Shown here in pieces: positions 7,793-17,400 of a stretch of 64,000 nt of DNA (its first letter is position 1; each line of letters begins with the position of its first letter). The notes below the pieces were generated by a model. That model made no database searches. It was given only the letters and a program-made list of their open reading frames with translations, and was not told the origin of the DNA. A program made the translations under genes and the position numbers. Origin of the DNA: an uncultured Oscillospiraceae bacterium. Lineage in GTDB: Bacteria > Bacillota > Clostridia > Oscillospirales > Acutalibacteraceae. The stretch is taken from assembly GCA_900543215.1 (NCBI GenBank), contig UQQR01000005.1, positions 1 through 64,000 of the forward strand. The letters run 5' to 3'.

Positions 7793-8728
7793 TTAATCGT
7801 ACGGATATTCAAGCCCGCGGTCATCATACCAACGCTTCGGATACCTCGGCGATGCATTGGTAGACGCATTTGCTGTATCAACCGTTCCATTCTCACCGTT
7901 GCGTATTTTCCTTGCCATAACAACAAATCTTGCGTTTTCAAAGTCATAATCGCAGGTCACAAGCGTTATGATATCATCGCCGTAGGAAACATCGACATCG
8001 GTATTAATGATACTTCTTTTTTTGGCTTCCGAATACCAGTTGTCAAAATCCTCCTCATTAAAAAATTTGTTGCGATAAATGTTATAAACATAACCGTTAT
8101 CGTCAGCCTTTGAAGCGTTAAGAACAAAAGCGGCATATATTTTATAAGTGCCTTCGCCGTTAATCGTTGAAAAACGAACAATCGGATTTTGTTTATAAAA
8201 GCTCAGTGATTTGTATTTTGTAAGATTTGCAAACATAGAGCCGTTTTTCATATGATGGCCGTATATAACAAGGTTTTTATCCTGTTTTTGCGCAGTCAGT
8301 GTATTTGAGCAATCCAAAAACAGAGCGCCGTATGTGCTTTTCTGTTTATCTTGGTTGTGAGTAAGATAGAATTCGTTATCAGAGCTTTGAAAAAACGGAT
8401 TATCTATTTTAGTCCCCGGAACAGTTATCCAACCCTTGAAATCACTGTTGCTTTCGGTCATTATCTCGACTGCCGATTCGGTATCGTTCTCCGCAGAAAC
8501 TGCGTTGTGCCAAGCTGTACGGCTTTTTTCAATAATACTCTCCTGCTTTTTCCCGCAAAGAAAATAATTGGTTAAATAGCTTGCAGAAACAATCAGCACC
8601 GCAAGCGACAGCAAGAAAAATATCTTAACAATAATTTGCTTGACATTATCGCGTTTATTCGGAATATATGAAAGGTATAGCTTATAAAAGAAATCAGCGG
8701 CGGCTCCGCTTTCCTTTGCGTGCTTCAT
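7793..8728 (-). CDS. Class B sortase
   Basis: A 311-residue transpeptidase that would cleave a sorting signal and attach a surface protein to peptidoglycan or to pilin. An N-terminal anchor (about 33-56) places the catalytic domain outside. The catalytic triad is visible: H158 in VIYGHHM, C259 in the TLVTC motif and R267 in ENARFVV. The long helix before the arginine and the FKGWITVPGTKIDNPF entry segment are typical of class B. The gene overlaps the pncC stop by one base (TAATG) and precedes the MoCF-like gene by 22 bases. No sortase substrate gene is visible nearby. Confidence 0.93.
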   Translation of the reverse strand: MKHAKESGAAADFFYKLYLSYIPNKRDNVKQIIVKIFFLLSLAVLIVSASYLTNYFLCGKKQESIIEKSRTAWHNAVSAENDTESAVEIMTESNSDFKGWITVPGTKIDNPFFQSSDNEFYLTHNQDKQKSTYGALFLDCSNTLTAQKQDKNLVIYGHHMKNGSMFANLTKYKSLSFYKQNPIVRFSTINGEGTYKIYAAFVLNASKADDNGYVYNIYRNKFFNEEDFDNWYSEAKKRSIINTDVDVSYGDDIITLVTCDYDFENARFVVMARKIRNGENGTVDTANASTNASPRYPKRWYDDRGLEYPYD

Positions 8729-9219
8729 TATTTTACTTCCTTAACAGTATTAATTAATAGTTCCAAGGCATTTTTAACGGCTTCACTGCGGACATAATTC
8801 CTGTTTACGGGATCTATATCAAGCTTTTTTACCGTCGTGCCGCCTTTGTACGACACCGCTATATAAACAAGTCCGGGCTCATGTCCCTCAGAGCCGTTGG
8901 GTCCCGCAACCCCCGTTACCGAAACGCCGAAATCGGCGTTTGCCTTTTTCCTGACGCCTTCTGCCATTTCCCTTGCGGCAGCCTCGCTTACCGCACCGAA
9001 TGTATCAAGCGTCGCCTTGCTCACCCCGAGCACCCCATTTTTAATACGGCAGGAATAAGAGGTTACCCCCAACTCATAAACAGAGGAAACACCGGGAACG
9101 GCGGTAAGGTAAGCCGAAAGCAGACCGCCCGTACAGGACTCCGCCGCCGACACGGTAAGCTTTTTGTCTTTAAGAATTCTTACCGCCTCTGCCGCAGTCT
9201 CATAAATCAGATTATTCAT
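8728..9219 (-). CDS. pncC: Nicotinamide-nucleotide amidohydrolase (CinA C-terminal domain)
   Basis: A stand-alone 163-residue CinA C-terminal domain. It deamidates NMN to NaMN in the pyridine nucleotide salvage cycle. Hallmarks are AESCTGG (residues 26-32), the GxxSY turn and the TGVAGP motif. In most Firmicutes this domain is fused to the MoCF domain in CinA; here it stands alone, with a MoCF-like protein two genes downstream. It lies between thiI (17 bases upstream) and the sortase gene (overlapping) in the same operon. Confidence 0.93.
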   Translation of the reverse strand: MNNLIYETAAEAVRILKDKKLTVSAAESCTGGLLSAYLTAVPGVSSVYELGVTSYSCRIKNGVLGVSKATLDTFGAVSEAAAREMAEGVRKKANADFGVSVTGVAGPNGSEGHEPGLVYIAVSYKGGTTVKKLDIDPVNRNYVRSEAVKNALELLINTVKEVK

Positions 9220-9236
9220 AGCAGCTCCGATTAAAA

Positions 9237-10406
9237 CTATTCAACATACGAATAAGCGGTCTCGTTTACCGCCTTTTCAACAAGTCCCTCAACATCAAGG
9301 TTCTTTTCCGCTTCCTCGCACGCGGAAAGTGTGGGTCTTGTTTTCGGGTGCTTCGGCGTAAATACGGTACAGCAGTCTTCATAAGGAAGTATTGAGGTTT
9401 CAAATGTATCTATTTTGCGTGAGACCGCAACTATATCCTCCTTGTCCGAGCCTATAAGCGGACGAAGAACGGGTATATTAACCACGCTGTCTGTCGTTAC
9501 CAGCGCAGGAAGCGTCTGACTTGCCACTTGGCCGAGGCTCTCCCCCGTAATAAGCGCAAGACTGCCCGACTTTCTTGCTATACGCTCCGATATTCTCATC
9601 ATCATACGGCGCATTATAAGAGTAAAAAATTCTTCGGGGCAGTTTTTGCCTATTTCGTCCTGAATTTCGGTAAATGGTACTATCGCAAGGTCTATTGCTC
9701 CGCTGTATTCGGCAACCTTTTTAAGCAAGGTTCTTACCTTCAGCTCAGCCCTCGGACTGGTATACGGAGGGCTTGCAAAATGTATAGCGTTAAGTCTCAG
9801 TCCCCTTTTCGCCATAGTCCAAGCCGCAACCGGACTGTCTATACCGCCGGAAATTAAGATTGAGGCGGTACCTGCAGTGCCGACGGGAAGTCCGCCCGCA
9901 CCCTTTATCTGCTCGCAGTGAATATATGCCGCAAAATCACGAACCTCAACGAAAACTATACGGTCGGGATTATGCACATCCACCCTTAAATGCGGAAACG
10001 CCTTAAGCAGCGCCCCGCCTACCTCACGGCTGATTTCAGGTGAAGTAAGAGGAAAGCTTTTATCCGCCCTTTTGGACTCAACCTTAAAGGTTTTGATATT
10101 TTGCATTACTGTTTTAAGATATTCGGGAGCCGACGAAAGTATGTCCTCAATATTTTTTTCGCATACGCACGCACGGCTGAAACGGGCAATACCGAAGACC
10201 TTGCTGACAACAGACAGCGCCGCTTCAAAATCATAGTCCTCCGATACGGGTTCTATATAAATAGCGGATTGAAGATTTCTGATTTTAATTTCGCCCAAGG
10301 CTTTCAGTCTGCGCTTCATATTTTTAATCAAAGCGTCCTCGAAATTTCGGCGGTTAAGCCCCTTAAGAGCCAGTTCTCCGTTTTTTATAAGGATAATTTC
10401 TTTCAT
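9237..10406 (-). CDS. thiI: tRNA 4-thiouridine synthase ThiI
   Basis: A 389-residue ThiI: an N-terminal ferredoxin-like and THUMP region (about 1-165) and a PP-loop ATPase domain with S186-GGIDSP192. It adenylates and thiolates U8 of tRNA and can feed sulfur to thiamine synthesis. It has no rhodanese domain, as usual in Firmicutes; the conserved EDCCTVFTPKHP stretch near the end holds the remaining cysteines. It lies two bases after a cysteine desulfurase gene, the same pairing as NifZ-ThiI in Bacillus, so the desulfurase is its likely sulfur donor. Confidence 0.96.
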   Translation of the reverse strand: MKEIILIKNGELALKGLNRRNFEDALIKNMKRRLKALGEIKIRNLQSAIYIEPVSEDYDFEAALSVVSKVFGIARFSRACVCEKNIEDILSSAPEYLKTVMQNIKTFKVESKRADKSFPLTSPEISREVGGALLKAFPHLRVDVHNPDRIVFVEVRDFAAYIHCEQIKGAGGLPVGTAGTASILISGGIDSPVAAWTMAKRGLRLNAIHFASPPYTSPRAELKVRTLLKKVAEYSGAIDLAIVPFTEIQDEIGKNCPEEFFTLIMRRMMMRISERIARKSGSLALITGESLGQVASQTLPALVTTDSVVNIPVLRPLIGSDKEDIVAVSRKIDTFETSILPYEDCCTVFTPKHPKTRPTLSACEEAEKNLDVEGLVEKAVNETAYSYVE

Positions 10407-10408
10407 AT

Positions 10409-11542
10409 CTATGCCTTTCTCAGTTGCTTTACCGCATCGTCAAGCGCGCCGCAAAGCGACTGTATATCGTCCCTTGTATTGTATCTGCTGAAGCTTATTC
10501 TGAGTGCGCCGTCAACCCGTTTGCGGTCAAGACCCATTTCATTCAAAACATAGCTGCCGTGACCTTTTGCACAGGCGCTGCCGCTTGAAACAAATATATT
10601 GCGGCTCTCTAAAAAATGGAGCAGTGTTTCCGAACGGTATCCCGGCAGTGAAATATTGAGTATATACGGCAAGCAGTCATCCGCGGAATTAATAACGGCA
10701 TAATCTCTTTTTAAAAGCTCGTCCTTTGCAAAGCCGAAAAGCTCTTTTTGTACTTCAAGCTGTTTATTTATATTAGGTAACGCCTTTACCGCACCCTCAA
10801 GTCCCATTATAAGCGGCATAGGCTCGGTACCCGAACGCATACCGCTCTCCTGTCCACCGCCTGTGATAAACGGGTTTATATGAATACCTTTTTTGCAGTA
10901 CAAAAAGCCTATCCCTTTGGGACCGTGTATTTTATGACCGCTGGCTGACATCAAATCGCAGCCGAGCCGTTTTATATTTATCGGCAGCTTGCCGTACGCC
11001 TGAACCGCGTCGCAATGAAAAATAGCGTTCGGCGCTATGCTTTTAGTAAGCCTTACCGCTTCCTCTATCGGTTGGATTGCGCCTGTTTCATTGTTTACAA
11101 GCATCATACTTACAAGCACGGTATTGCCTGTAAGAGCATTTTCAAGCGCCGACAGAGCTATTTTACCGTCATTCTGAGGTTTTAATCTTACAACCTCAAG
11201 TCCCTCGTCCTCAAGCCTTTTAACCGTTTCAAGCACAGATGGGTGTTCAATAGCGGTGGTAATTACCCCGCCGCCCCTTTTTTTAGCCTTGAGTGCCGAA
11301 AGAATTGCGGTATTGTTAGCCTCGGTTCCGCTCCCCGTAAAAATAATTTCATCGGCTCTGGCTCCGATAGAATTTGCGACAGTCTCACGGGCGGAATTCA
11401 AAGCAATCTCCGCCTCCATACCGAGCCTATGAAGCGAGGACGGATTGCCCCAATTTTCGCTTAAGCATTTATTTATACACTCCAAAGCTTCTCTGCACGG
11501 CTTTGTTGTGGAACTGTTATCAAGGTAAATAATATCCGCCAT
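10409..11542 (-). CDS. Cysteine desulfurase (NifS/IscS family)
   Basis: A 377-residue PLP-dependent cysteine desulfurase. The PLP lysine is K204 (SASGHKIHGPKG) and the persulfide-forming cysteine is C324 in SSGSACAKG, on a short loop as in the NifZ/IscS group. An upstream in-frame ATG at 11590 is rejected because the promoter -10 element (11579-11584) overlaps it, so transcription begins downstream of it; the ATG at 11542 gives the family-standard LDNSSTTKP start. It is the first gene of an operon with thiI, pncC, sortase and the MoCF-like protein, and most likely donates sulfur to ThiI. Confidence 0.94.
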   Translation of the reverse strand: MADIIYLDNSSTTKPCREALECINKCLSENWGNPSSLHRLGMEAEIALNSARETVANSIGARADEIIFTGSGTEANNTAILSALKAKKRGGGVITTAIEHPSVLETVKRLEDEGLEVVRLKPQNDGKIALSALENALTGNTVLVSMMLVNNETGAIQPIEEAVRLTKSIAPNAIFHCDAVQAYGKLPINIKRLGCDLMSASGHKIHGPKGIGFLYCKKGIHINPFITGGGQESGMRSGTEPMPLIMGLEGAVKALPNINKQLEVQKELFGFAKDELLKRDYAVINSADDCLPYILNISLPGYRSETLLHFLESRNIFVSSGSACAKGHGSYVLNEMGLDRKRVDGALRISFSRYNTRDDIQSLCGALDDAVKQLRKA

Positions 11543-11578
11543 ATAGCTGCTGCACATCCTAAATACTATATATTGTAC

Positions 11579-11607
11579 ATTATACAACATTTTTGTCGAA
11601 TTAACAA
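11579..11607 (-). promoter_or_regulatory. Promoter of the desulfurase-thiI operon
   Basis: Minus-strand TTGTTA (11602-11607), 17-base spacer, TATAAT (11579-11584). Its position rules out the longer start of the desulfurase. Confidence 0.75.
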
Positions 11608-11646
11608 TAGCTGTCGCACTATTTTTTTATTATATATAGGAAAAAC

Positions 11647-11675
11647 TTGATAATAGATACATTTTATGATAATAT
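11647..11675 (+). promoter_or_regulatory. Promoter of prfC
   Basis: TTGATA (11647-11652), 17-base spacer, TAATAT (11670-11675), followed by a GAGAGGAG box and the GTG start at 11700. Confidence 0.65.
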
Positions 11676-11699
11676 TATACGGTTGAGAGGAGAATTCAA

Positions 11700-13292
11700 G
11701 TGACCGATTTAGAAAGAGAGATAAGCAGACGGCGCACTTTTGCGATAATTTCACATCCGGACGCCGGTAAAACGACCCTTACGGAAAAATTTCTTCTGTA
11801 CGGCGGAGCGATAAAGACCGCAGGCTCGGTTAAGGGTAAAGCCACCGCAAAGCACGCCGTATCCGATTGGATGGAGCTTGAGAAGCAAAGGGGTATCTCC
11901 ATAACTTCTTCCGTAATGCAGTTTGAATACGAGGGATACTGCATAAATATACTTGACACTCCGGGGCATCAGGACTTCTCGGAGGACACCTACCGCACGC
12001 TTATGGCGGCGGACAGCGCGGTAATGGTAATAGACGCCGCAAAGGGTATCGAGGCTCAGACACGAAAGCTGTTTAAGGTATGCGCCATGCGGCACATTCC
12101 GATATTCACATTTATCAATAAACTTGACCGTGAAGCCCGTGACCCGTTTGAGCTTTTAGACGAGCTTGAAAAGGAATTCGGTATCGGCACCTATCCCGTA
12201 AACTGGCCTATCGGCTGCGGCATAAGCTTTAAAGGTGTTTTCGACAGAGACAAGCGTGAAATACTCGCCTTTAACGAATTCCACAGAGGTCAGGATAAGC
12301 TTAAGGCCACTCCGTGCGATATAACGGATACCGAAAAGCTTGACGAGCTTATAGGCGAATATCAAAGGGCTGAGCTTGTTGACCAGATAGAGTTGCTTGA
12401 CGGCGCAAGCTATGAGTTTGACATTGAAAAGGTAAGAAAGGGCGAGCTTACCCCTGTATTCTTCGGCTCTGCGCTTACAAACTTCGGTATTGAGCCTTTC
12501 CTTGAAAACTTTCTTAAAATGACTACTCCTCCGCTCCCCCGTATTTCGGAGGGTGAGGAAATAAGCCCCTTTGACGAGCATTTTTCGGCATTTGCCTTTA
12601 AAATACAGGCAAATATGAACAAGAACCACCGTGACAGAATAACCTTTTTCCGCATTTGCTCGGGCAAATTTGAAAGAGGAGCCGACTACTACCATGTTCA
12701 GGCGGGTAAAACCGTCCGCCTCTCACAGCCGCAGCAAATGATGGCAGAGGAGCGGCAGGTAATAAACGAGGCTTATGCCGGCGATATAATCGGAGTTTTC
12801 GACCCCGGCATCTACTCAATAGGCGATACCGTATGCTCCCCTCAAAAGCATGTAAAGTACGAGGGTATACCCACATTCGCCCCTGAGCATTTTGCGATGA
12901 TAGAACAGAAAGACAGCCTTAAGCGAAAGCAGTTTGTTAAAGGCGTTGAACAGATAGCACAGGAGGGCGCAATACAGATATTCCGAGAGCCGAATTCCGG
13001 TATGGAACGGGTTATCGTGGGTGTTGTGGGCGTTTTACAGCTTGAGGTGCTTGAATACCGCTTAAAGAACGAGTATTCGGTTGATGTAATAAGAAACGAT
13101 CTGCCGTATCAGTATATCCGTTGGGTGAAAAACCGTGATATTGATATTAAAAATCTGAATTTAACCTCTGACACCAAATGGGTGCAGGATTTTAAGGACA
13201 ACAACATTTTAATTTTCACAAGCGAATGGAATATTAACTGGGCGCTTGATAAAAATGAGGGTCTTGTGCTTGAGGATTTCAGTAAGGAATAG
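11700..13292 (+). CDS. prfC: Peptide chain release factor 3
   Basis: A 530-residue translational GTPase of the RF3 family, which recycles RF1/RF2 from the ribosome after peptide release. G1 is SHPDAGKTTL near residue 18, G3 is DTPGHQDFSEDT and G4 is NKLD, followed by the RF3-specific domains II and III. It starts with GTG 8 bases after GAGAGGAG. It is a single-gene unit with its own promoter and a strong terminator. Confidence 0.96.
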   Translation: MTDLEREISRRRTFAIISHPDAGKTTLTEKFLLYGGAIKTAGSVKGKATAKHAVSDWMELEKQRGISITSSVMQFEYEGYCINILDTPGHQDFSEDTYRTLMAADSAVMVIDAAKGIEAQTRKLFKVCAMRHIPIFTFINKLDREARDPFELLDELEKEFGIGTYPVNWPIGCGISFKGVFDRDKREILAFNEFHRGQDKLKATPCDITDTEKLDELIGEYQRAELVDQIELLDGASYEFDIEKVRKGELTPVFFGSALTNFGIEPFLENFLKMTTPPLPRISEGEEISPFDEHFSAFAFKIQANMNKNHRDRITFFRICSGKFERGADYYHVQAGKTVRLSQPQQMMAEERQVINEAYAGDIIGVFDPGIYSIGDTVCSPQKHVKYEGIPTFAPEHFAMIEQKDSLKRKQFVKGVEQIAQEGAIQIFREPNSGMERVIVGVVGVLQLEVLEYRLKNEYSVDVIRNDLPYQYIRWVKNRDIDIKNLNLTSDTKWVQDFKDNNILIFTSEWNINWALDKNEGLVLEDFSKE

Positions 13293-13293
13293 T

Positions 13294-13332
13294 AAAAACG
13301 GGCTTGACCGAAATTCGGTTAAGCCCGTTTTT
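13294..13332. terminator. Bidirectional terminator after prfC
   Basis: AAAAACGGGCTT (13294-13305) pairs with AAGCCCGTTTTT (13321-13332); an inner ACCGAAATTCGGT extends the stem. It serves prfC and the convergent lipoprotein gene. Confidence 0.9.
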
Positions 13333-13333
13333 G

Positions 13334-14410
13334 TCAGTTAGAAGCCGTCGGTTCTTTGATATTCTTTACCTTGAATTGCTTTACAGCGTAGTTGTTTACC
13401 TTTGTCTCAAGCTTTCCAGCATATTCCTTGATATCCTTCTCGTACTCGTCGTCCTTAATCAAATGACGCACGGTCAGATCTAAGGCCTCAGTATAGTAAT
13501 CGTCAGCCTTAATGTCCTGCTTCACCGCAAGTACAATGCCCGCATCGTCCGCAAGCTCGATAACCTTTATCTCGCCTGTCGCCATTTCCTTAACCGTATC
13601 ATATTGGTCGGACTCATAAGCGGTATCTTTAGCGCCTAATATTGAAGCGTACTTATCCTTCGGCTGTTTTTTGTCTGATGAGGTATCGGTCTCGGTCTCG
13701 TCCTTGGTTCCGTTATAGTCAGTATATACCTCTTCAAATGTCTTTTTGCCGTTTTTCAGCTCATCCGCATAAGTGTTGATCTTATTTTTAAGCTCGGTTT
13801 TCTCATCATCCGTTTTGCTTGAAAAACTTACCTGAAGCATGTCGGCAATAATAAAGTTATCATACATTTTTTGCTTTACGGTTTCGGCGTCGATAGCCTT
13901 TGTGCCGTCCGCTCCGTAAAGATGCTCAAAGTAAACTGCCGAATAGTAGGAATCGGTCATATAGCTTTTATATGTGCTTTGTCCGACTCCGTTCGGTTCA
14001 AAATAAGAGGAGTAACCGTAGTTGATCCAGTAATAGTCGGCGTATGTTTTCGCCTGAGTTTTCTCATCCTCGGATATCTCAAGCTTGTTTTCCTTGCAAA
14101 GCGTTTTATAAGCGGCTATTTCCTTAAGCGTTTCAAGCGCGGTATCCTCAACCCAGTCAACAAACTTTTTATCGTCTATCTTTTTTGAATAATAGTCTAT
14201 ATCGGTTGAAGACTCGCTGTCCGAAAGGCTCTCTTTAACCTTTGACTTTGCCTGTGAATCCGCATTTATAAGCGCGCACATATAGTAAGCCGAGGTGAAT
14301 TTGACATCCCCGACCGTAACTGCCGTTTCATCCTTCGGGTGGCAGGCTGCCGCGGTTGCGGCGATAACAAACACCGAGGAAACCGCCAATATTTTTTTAA
14401 AACAATTCAT
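13334..14410 (-). CDS. PrsA/SurA-like lipoprotein
   Basis: A 358-residue exported lipoprotein: signal peptide with lipobox A-A-A-C23, a SurA-N-like helical part (about 30-140), and a helical, lysine-rich remainder with a central stretch that could correspond to a diverged parvulin-type insert (about 185-300). In clostridia a PrsA-like foldase is often found next to mfd, as here (75 bases after it). PrsA proteins help fold secreted proteins at the membrane-wall interface. The parvulin active-site signature is not evident, so it may be a non-catalytic chaperone. A GGAGG box precedes the ATG. Confidence 0.65.
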   Translation of the reverse strand: MNCFKKILAVSSVFVIAATAAACHPKDETAVTVGDVKFTSAYYMCALINADSQAKSKVKESLSDSESSTDIDYYSKKIDDKKFVDWVEDTALETLKEIAAYKTLCKENKLEISEDEKTQAKTYADYYWINYGYSSYFEPNGVGQSTYKSYMTDSYYSAVYFEHLYGADGTKAIDAETVKQKMYDNFIIADMLQVSFSSKTDDEKTELKNKINTYADELKNGKKTFEEVYTDYNGTKDETETDTSSDKKQPKDKYASILGAKDTAYESDQYDTVKEMATGEIKVIELADDAGIVLAVKQDIKADDYYTEALDLTVRHLIKDDEYEKDIKEYAGKLETKVNNYAVKQFKVKNIKEPTASN

Positions 14411-14485
14411 TTATATTCCTCCAAATAGAGATTAACAAGCTAATTATATACCAAATACTCCGAAAAGTCTACAATAATTTGTAAA

Positions 14486-17400
14486 TTAAAGCGCATTTGC
14501 AAGCTCTTCTGTAAGCTCGGACATTTTTTGTCCGTTTTTAAGCCGTATAATATAAGCCGGCTTGCCGACTGCCGAAATCGTAAAGCGGCTGCCGAAGTGC
14601 TTTGTAAGCTTTTCCACGGTTTCGGACTGAATCGAATTGATATGAAGAACCGCGCTCTGCGGCGTACCTGTAATTTCGGCGATTTTTGCCTGTGCCGCCT
14701 TACTTCTGAGCATCGCAATATCTATAAGTCCCATAACAGGCACGGGCGGCTCGCCGAAACGGTCGCACAGCTCGTCTATAACATCGCTTGCGTCATCGTT
14801 CGTTCTTATTGCGGCGATTCTTTTATAAATTCCGAGTCTTGCGGGAAGCGCCTCAATATAGCTTTCGGGTATAAACGCCGAAACATTAAGGTCAACGGTA
14901 CACGGAATATCGTCCTCGGGCGGTTTTCCGTTTTCTTCGTTTACCGCCTCGCTTAAAAGCTTTAAGTACATATCGTACCCTACGGACTCCATATTCCCGT
15001 GCTGGTCTCCGCCCAAAATACTGCCGGCGCCCCTTATTTCAAGGTCGCGCATTGCTATTTTAAAGCCGGAGCCGAATTCCGTAAACTCCCTTATAGCCTC
15101 AAGCCGTTTTGACGCCACATCGGAAAGCTGACTGTTTTGCCTGAAGCAAAAATATGCGTATGCCCTTCTCGGAGACCGCCCCACACGGCCCCTTAGCTGG
15201 TGAAGCTGAGCCAGTCCCATTTTGTCCGCCTCTTCTATTATAAGCGTATTGGCGTTCGGAACATCCACTCCCGTTTCGATAATGGTTGTGCATACAAGCA
15301 CATCTATTTCGTGCTCGACAAGTCTGCGCCATATATCGCTTAACTCTTCCTCACTCATTCTGCCGTGAGCAATGCCTATATTGACTCCTTGGAGACTTGC
15401 CGAAAGCGAGGCGGCGCAACGCTCGATAGTATCAATGCGGTTATGGAGATAATACACCTGTCCGCCCCGTCTTACCTCTTTATTGATGGCGTCTAATATA
15501 ACGCCCCTGTTATATTCAAGTACATAGGTCTGCACGGGGTGCCGGTCGCCGGGAGCCTCGTCTATCGACGACATATCCCGAAGCCCCGACATTGCCATAT
15601 TAAGCGTCCTCGGTATCGGGGTTGCGCTGAGAGTGAGTATATCCACAAACGGATAAAGTTCCTTAAGCCGTTCCTTTTGCGCCACGCCGAAGCGCTGTTC
15701 CTCGTCTATTATAACAAGTCCGATATTTTTAAATGTTACATCCTTTGATATAAGGCGGTGTGTTCCTATAACCATATCAAGTCTGCCGCATTTAAGGTCG
15801 GATATTATTTTTGTCTGTTCCCTTTGCGGCACAAAGCGGTTAAGCAGAGCGACGGTCACAGGCATATCACCGAACCTACGGACCGCGGTGTTGTAATGCT
15901 GCATTGCAAGGATAGTTGTCGGCACAAGCAAAGCACACTGCTTGCCCTCGCCTATACATTTAAACGCCGCTCTGAGCGCCACCTCGGTTTTTCCGAAGCC
16001 GACATCGCCGCACAAAAGTCTGTCCATCGGCACACTGCGCTCCATATCCCGCTTAATTTCGTTTATACAGCGCAGCTGATCCTCGGTCTCGTCGTATTCA
16101 AAGCGCCGTTCAAAATCGTTCTGCAAATCCGTATCGGGACTGAACGCATAGCCCTTGGCGGACATTCTTTTGGCATAAAGCGCCGTCAGCTGTTTTGCCA
16201 TATCCTTTACGGCGGCTTTGACCCGTTTTCTGGTTTTCTGCCAATCCGAGCCGCCCAGACGGTTAAGCCTTACTCCGCCGTTTTCCGCCGCACCGATGTA
16301 CTTTGAAACAAGGTCAAGCTGCGTTACCGGAACATAAAGTATATCGCTGCCGGCATAGTTTATTTTAATATAATCCTTTGTAACATTGCCGTTTTTTATC
16401 CTCTTTATTCCGTCAAAAACGCCTATTCCGTGCGATTCGTGAACAACAAAATCGCCCTTGCGAAGTCCGTCAAGCGAGCCTATCTCCTGTGCGTTTTTAG
16501 GCTTTCTGCGCCTTTTTTTGCTTTCGGACAAAATATGCCTGTGGGTAACAAGCATAAATTTCTCCGACGGTATTTCAAACCCTGCCGAAAGTCCGCCGAG
16601 GGTTACGGTAACACCTGTCGGCTCAAAATCATAGCTTTCCGAAAAAACACAGGGTATACCCTTTTCGTTAAGCTCGGCAGAAAGCACCTGTGCCGCACGG
16701 CGCTCGCCCGCAAGAATAACCACGGAGCCGCCCGTTTCCCTGATATACGAAATATCCTCCGACAGTACCGCTACATCTCCGCCCCAAGCCGACGAGCGTT
16801 TGTAGTTAAAGTTGATTGCGTTTTTAATCGGGATTTCGTATGAATTCCTCGGGAAATTTTCCATTATAACCGCTTCTGACAGCAAGGAAAAAAATTCGGT
16901 CTTATCAAGCCACAGCTTAGCTGTTGAGGCTGTTAAAAAGCCCTCGTTAAGATAGTTTTCCACATCGGCAGACTGCTGTATTTCGAGCGATTTAAACCTT
17001 TCGGTCATACTTCCTATCTCGCTTACCGTAAAAACGGCGTCCCCCACATAATCAAGAACGGTCTCGCCGCCCTCAAATATAAAGGGTATATATCGGTCGG
17101 GCGAAAACTGCACGCCGTTTTTAAGCGCCTCTGTATCCTTTAAAATTATATCACGCTGTTTCGGCGTAAGGCTTTTTTCTTCATTTACAAAAGCTTCAAG
17201 CCTGTTTGCAAGGGCGTTAGGGTCAAACAGCACCTCGCACGCCGGCGTAATGCTTACAAAATCGGTGTTTTCGCTCCTGCGCTGAGTTTCCGCGTCAAAA
17301 TAAGAGATATTATCTATTTCATCGTCCCAAAATTCAATACGGCACGGCTCTGCCGAGCCTACGGGAAATACATCGAATATACCGCCTCTTACAGAGAATT

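Noticed and set aside
12156..12695. 179-codon frame antisense to prfC, and similar long antisense frames within mfd, thiI and serA
   Set aside because: They are products of the codon bias of the real genes on the other strand and have no start signals or domains.
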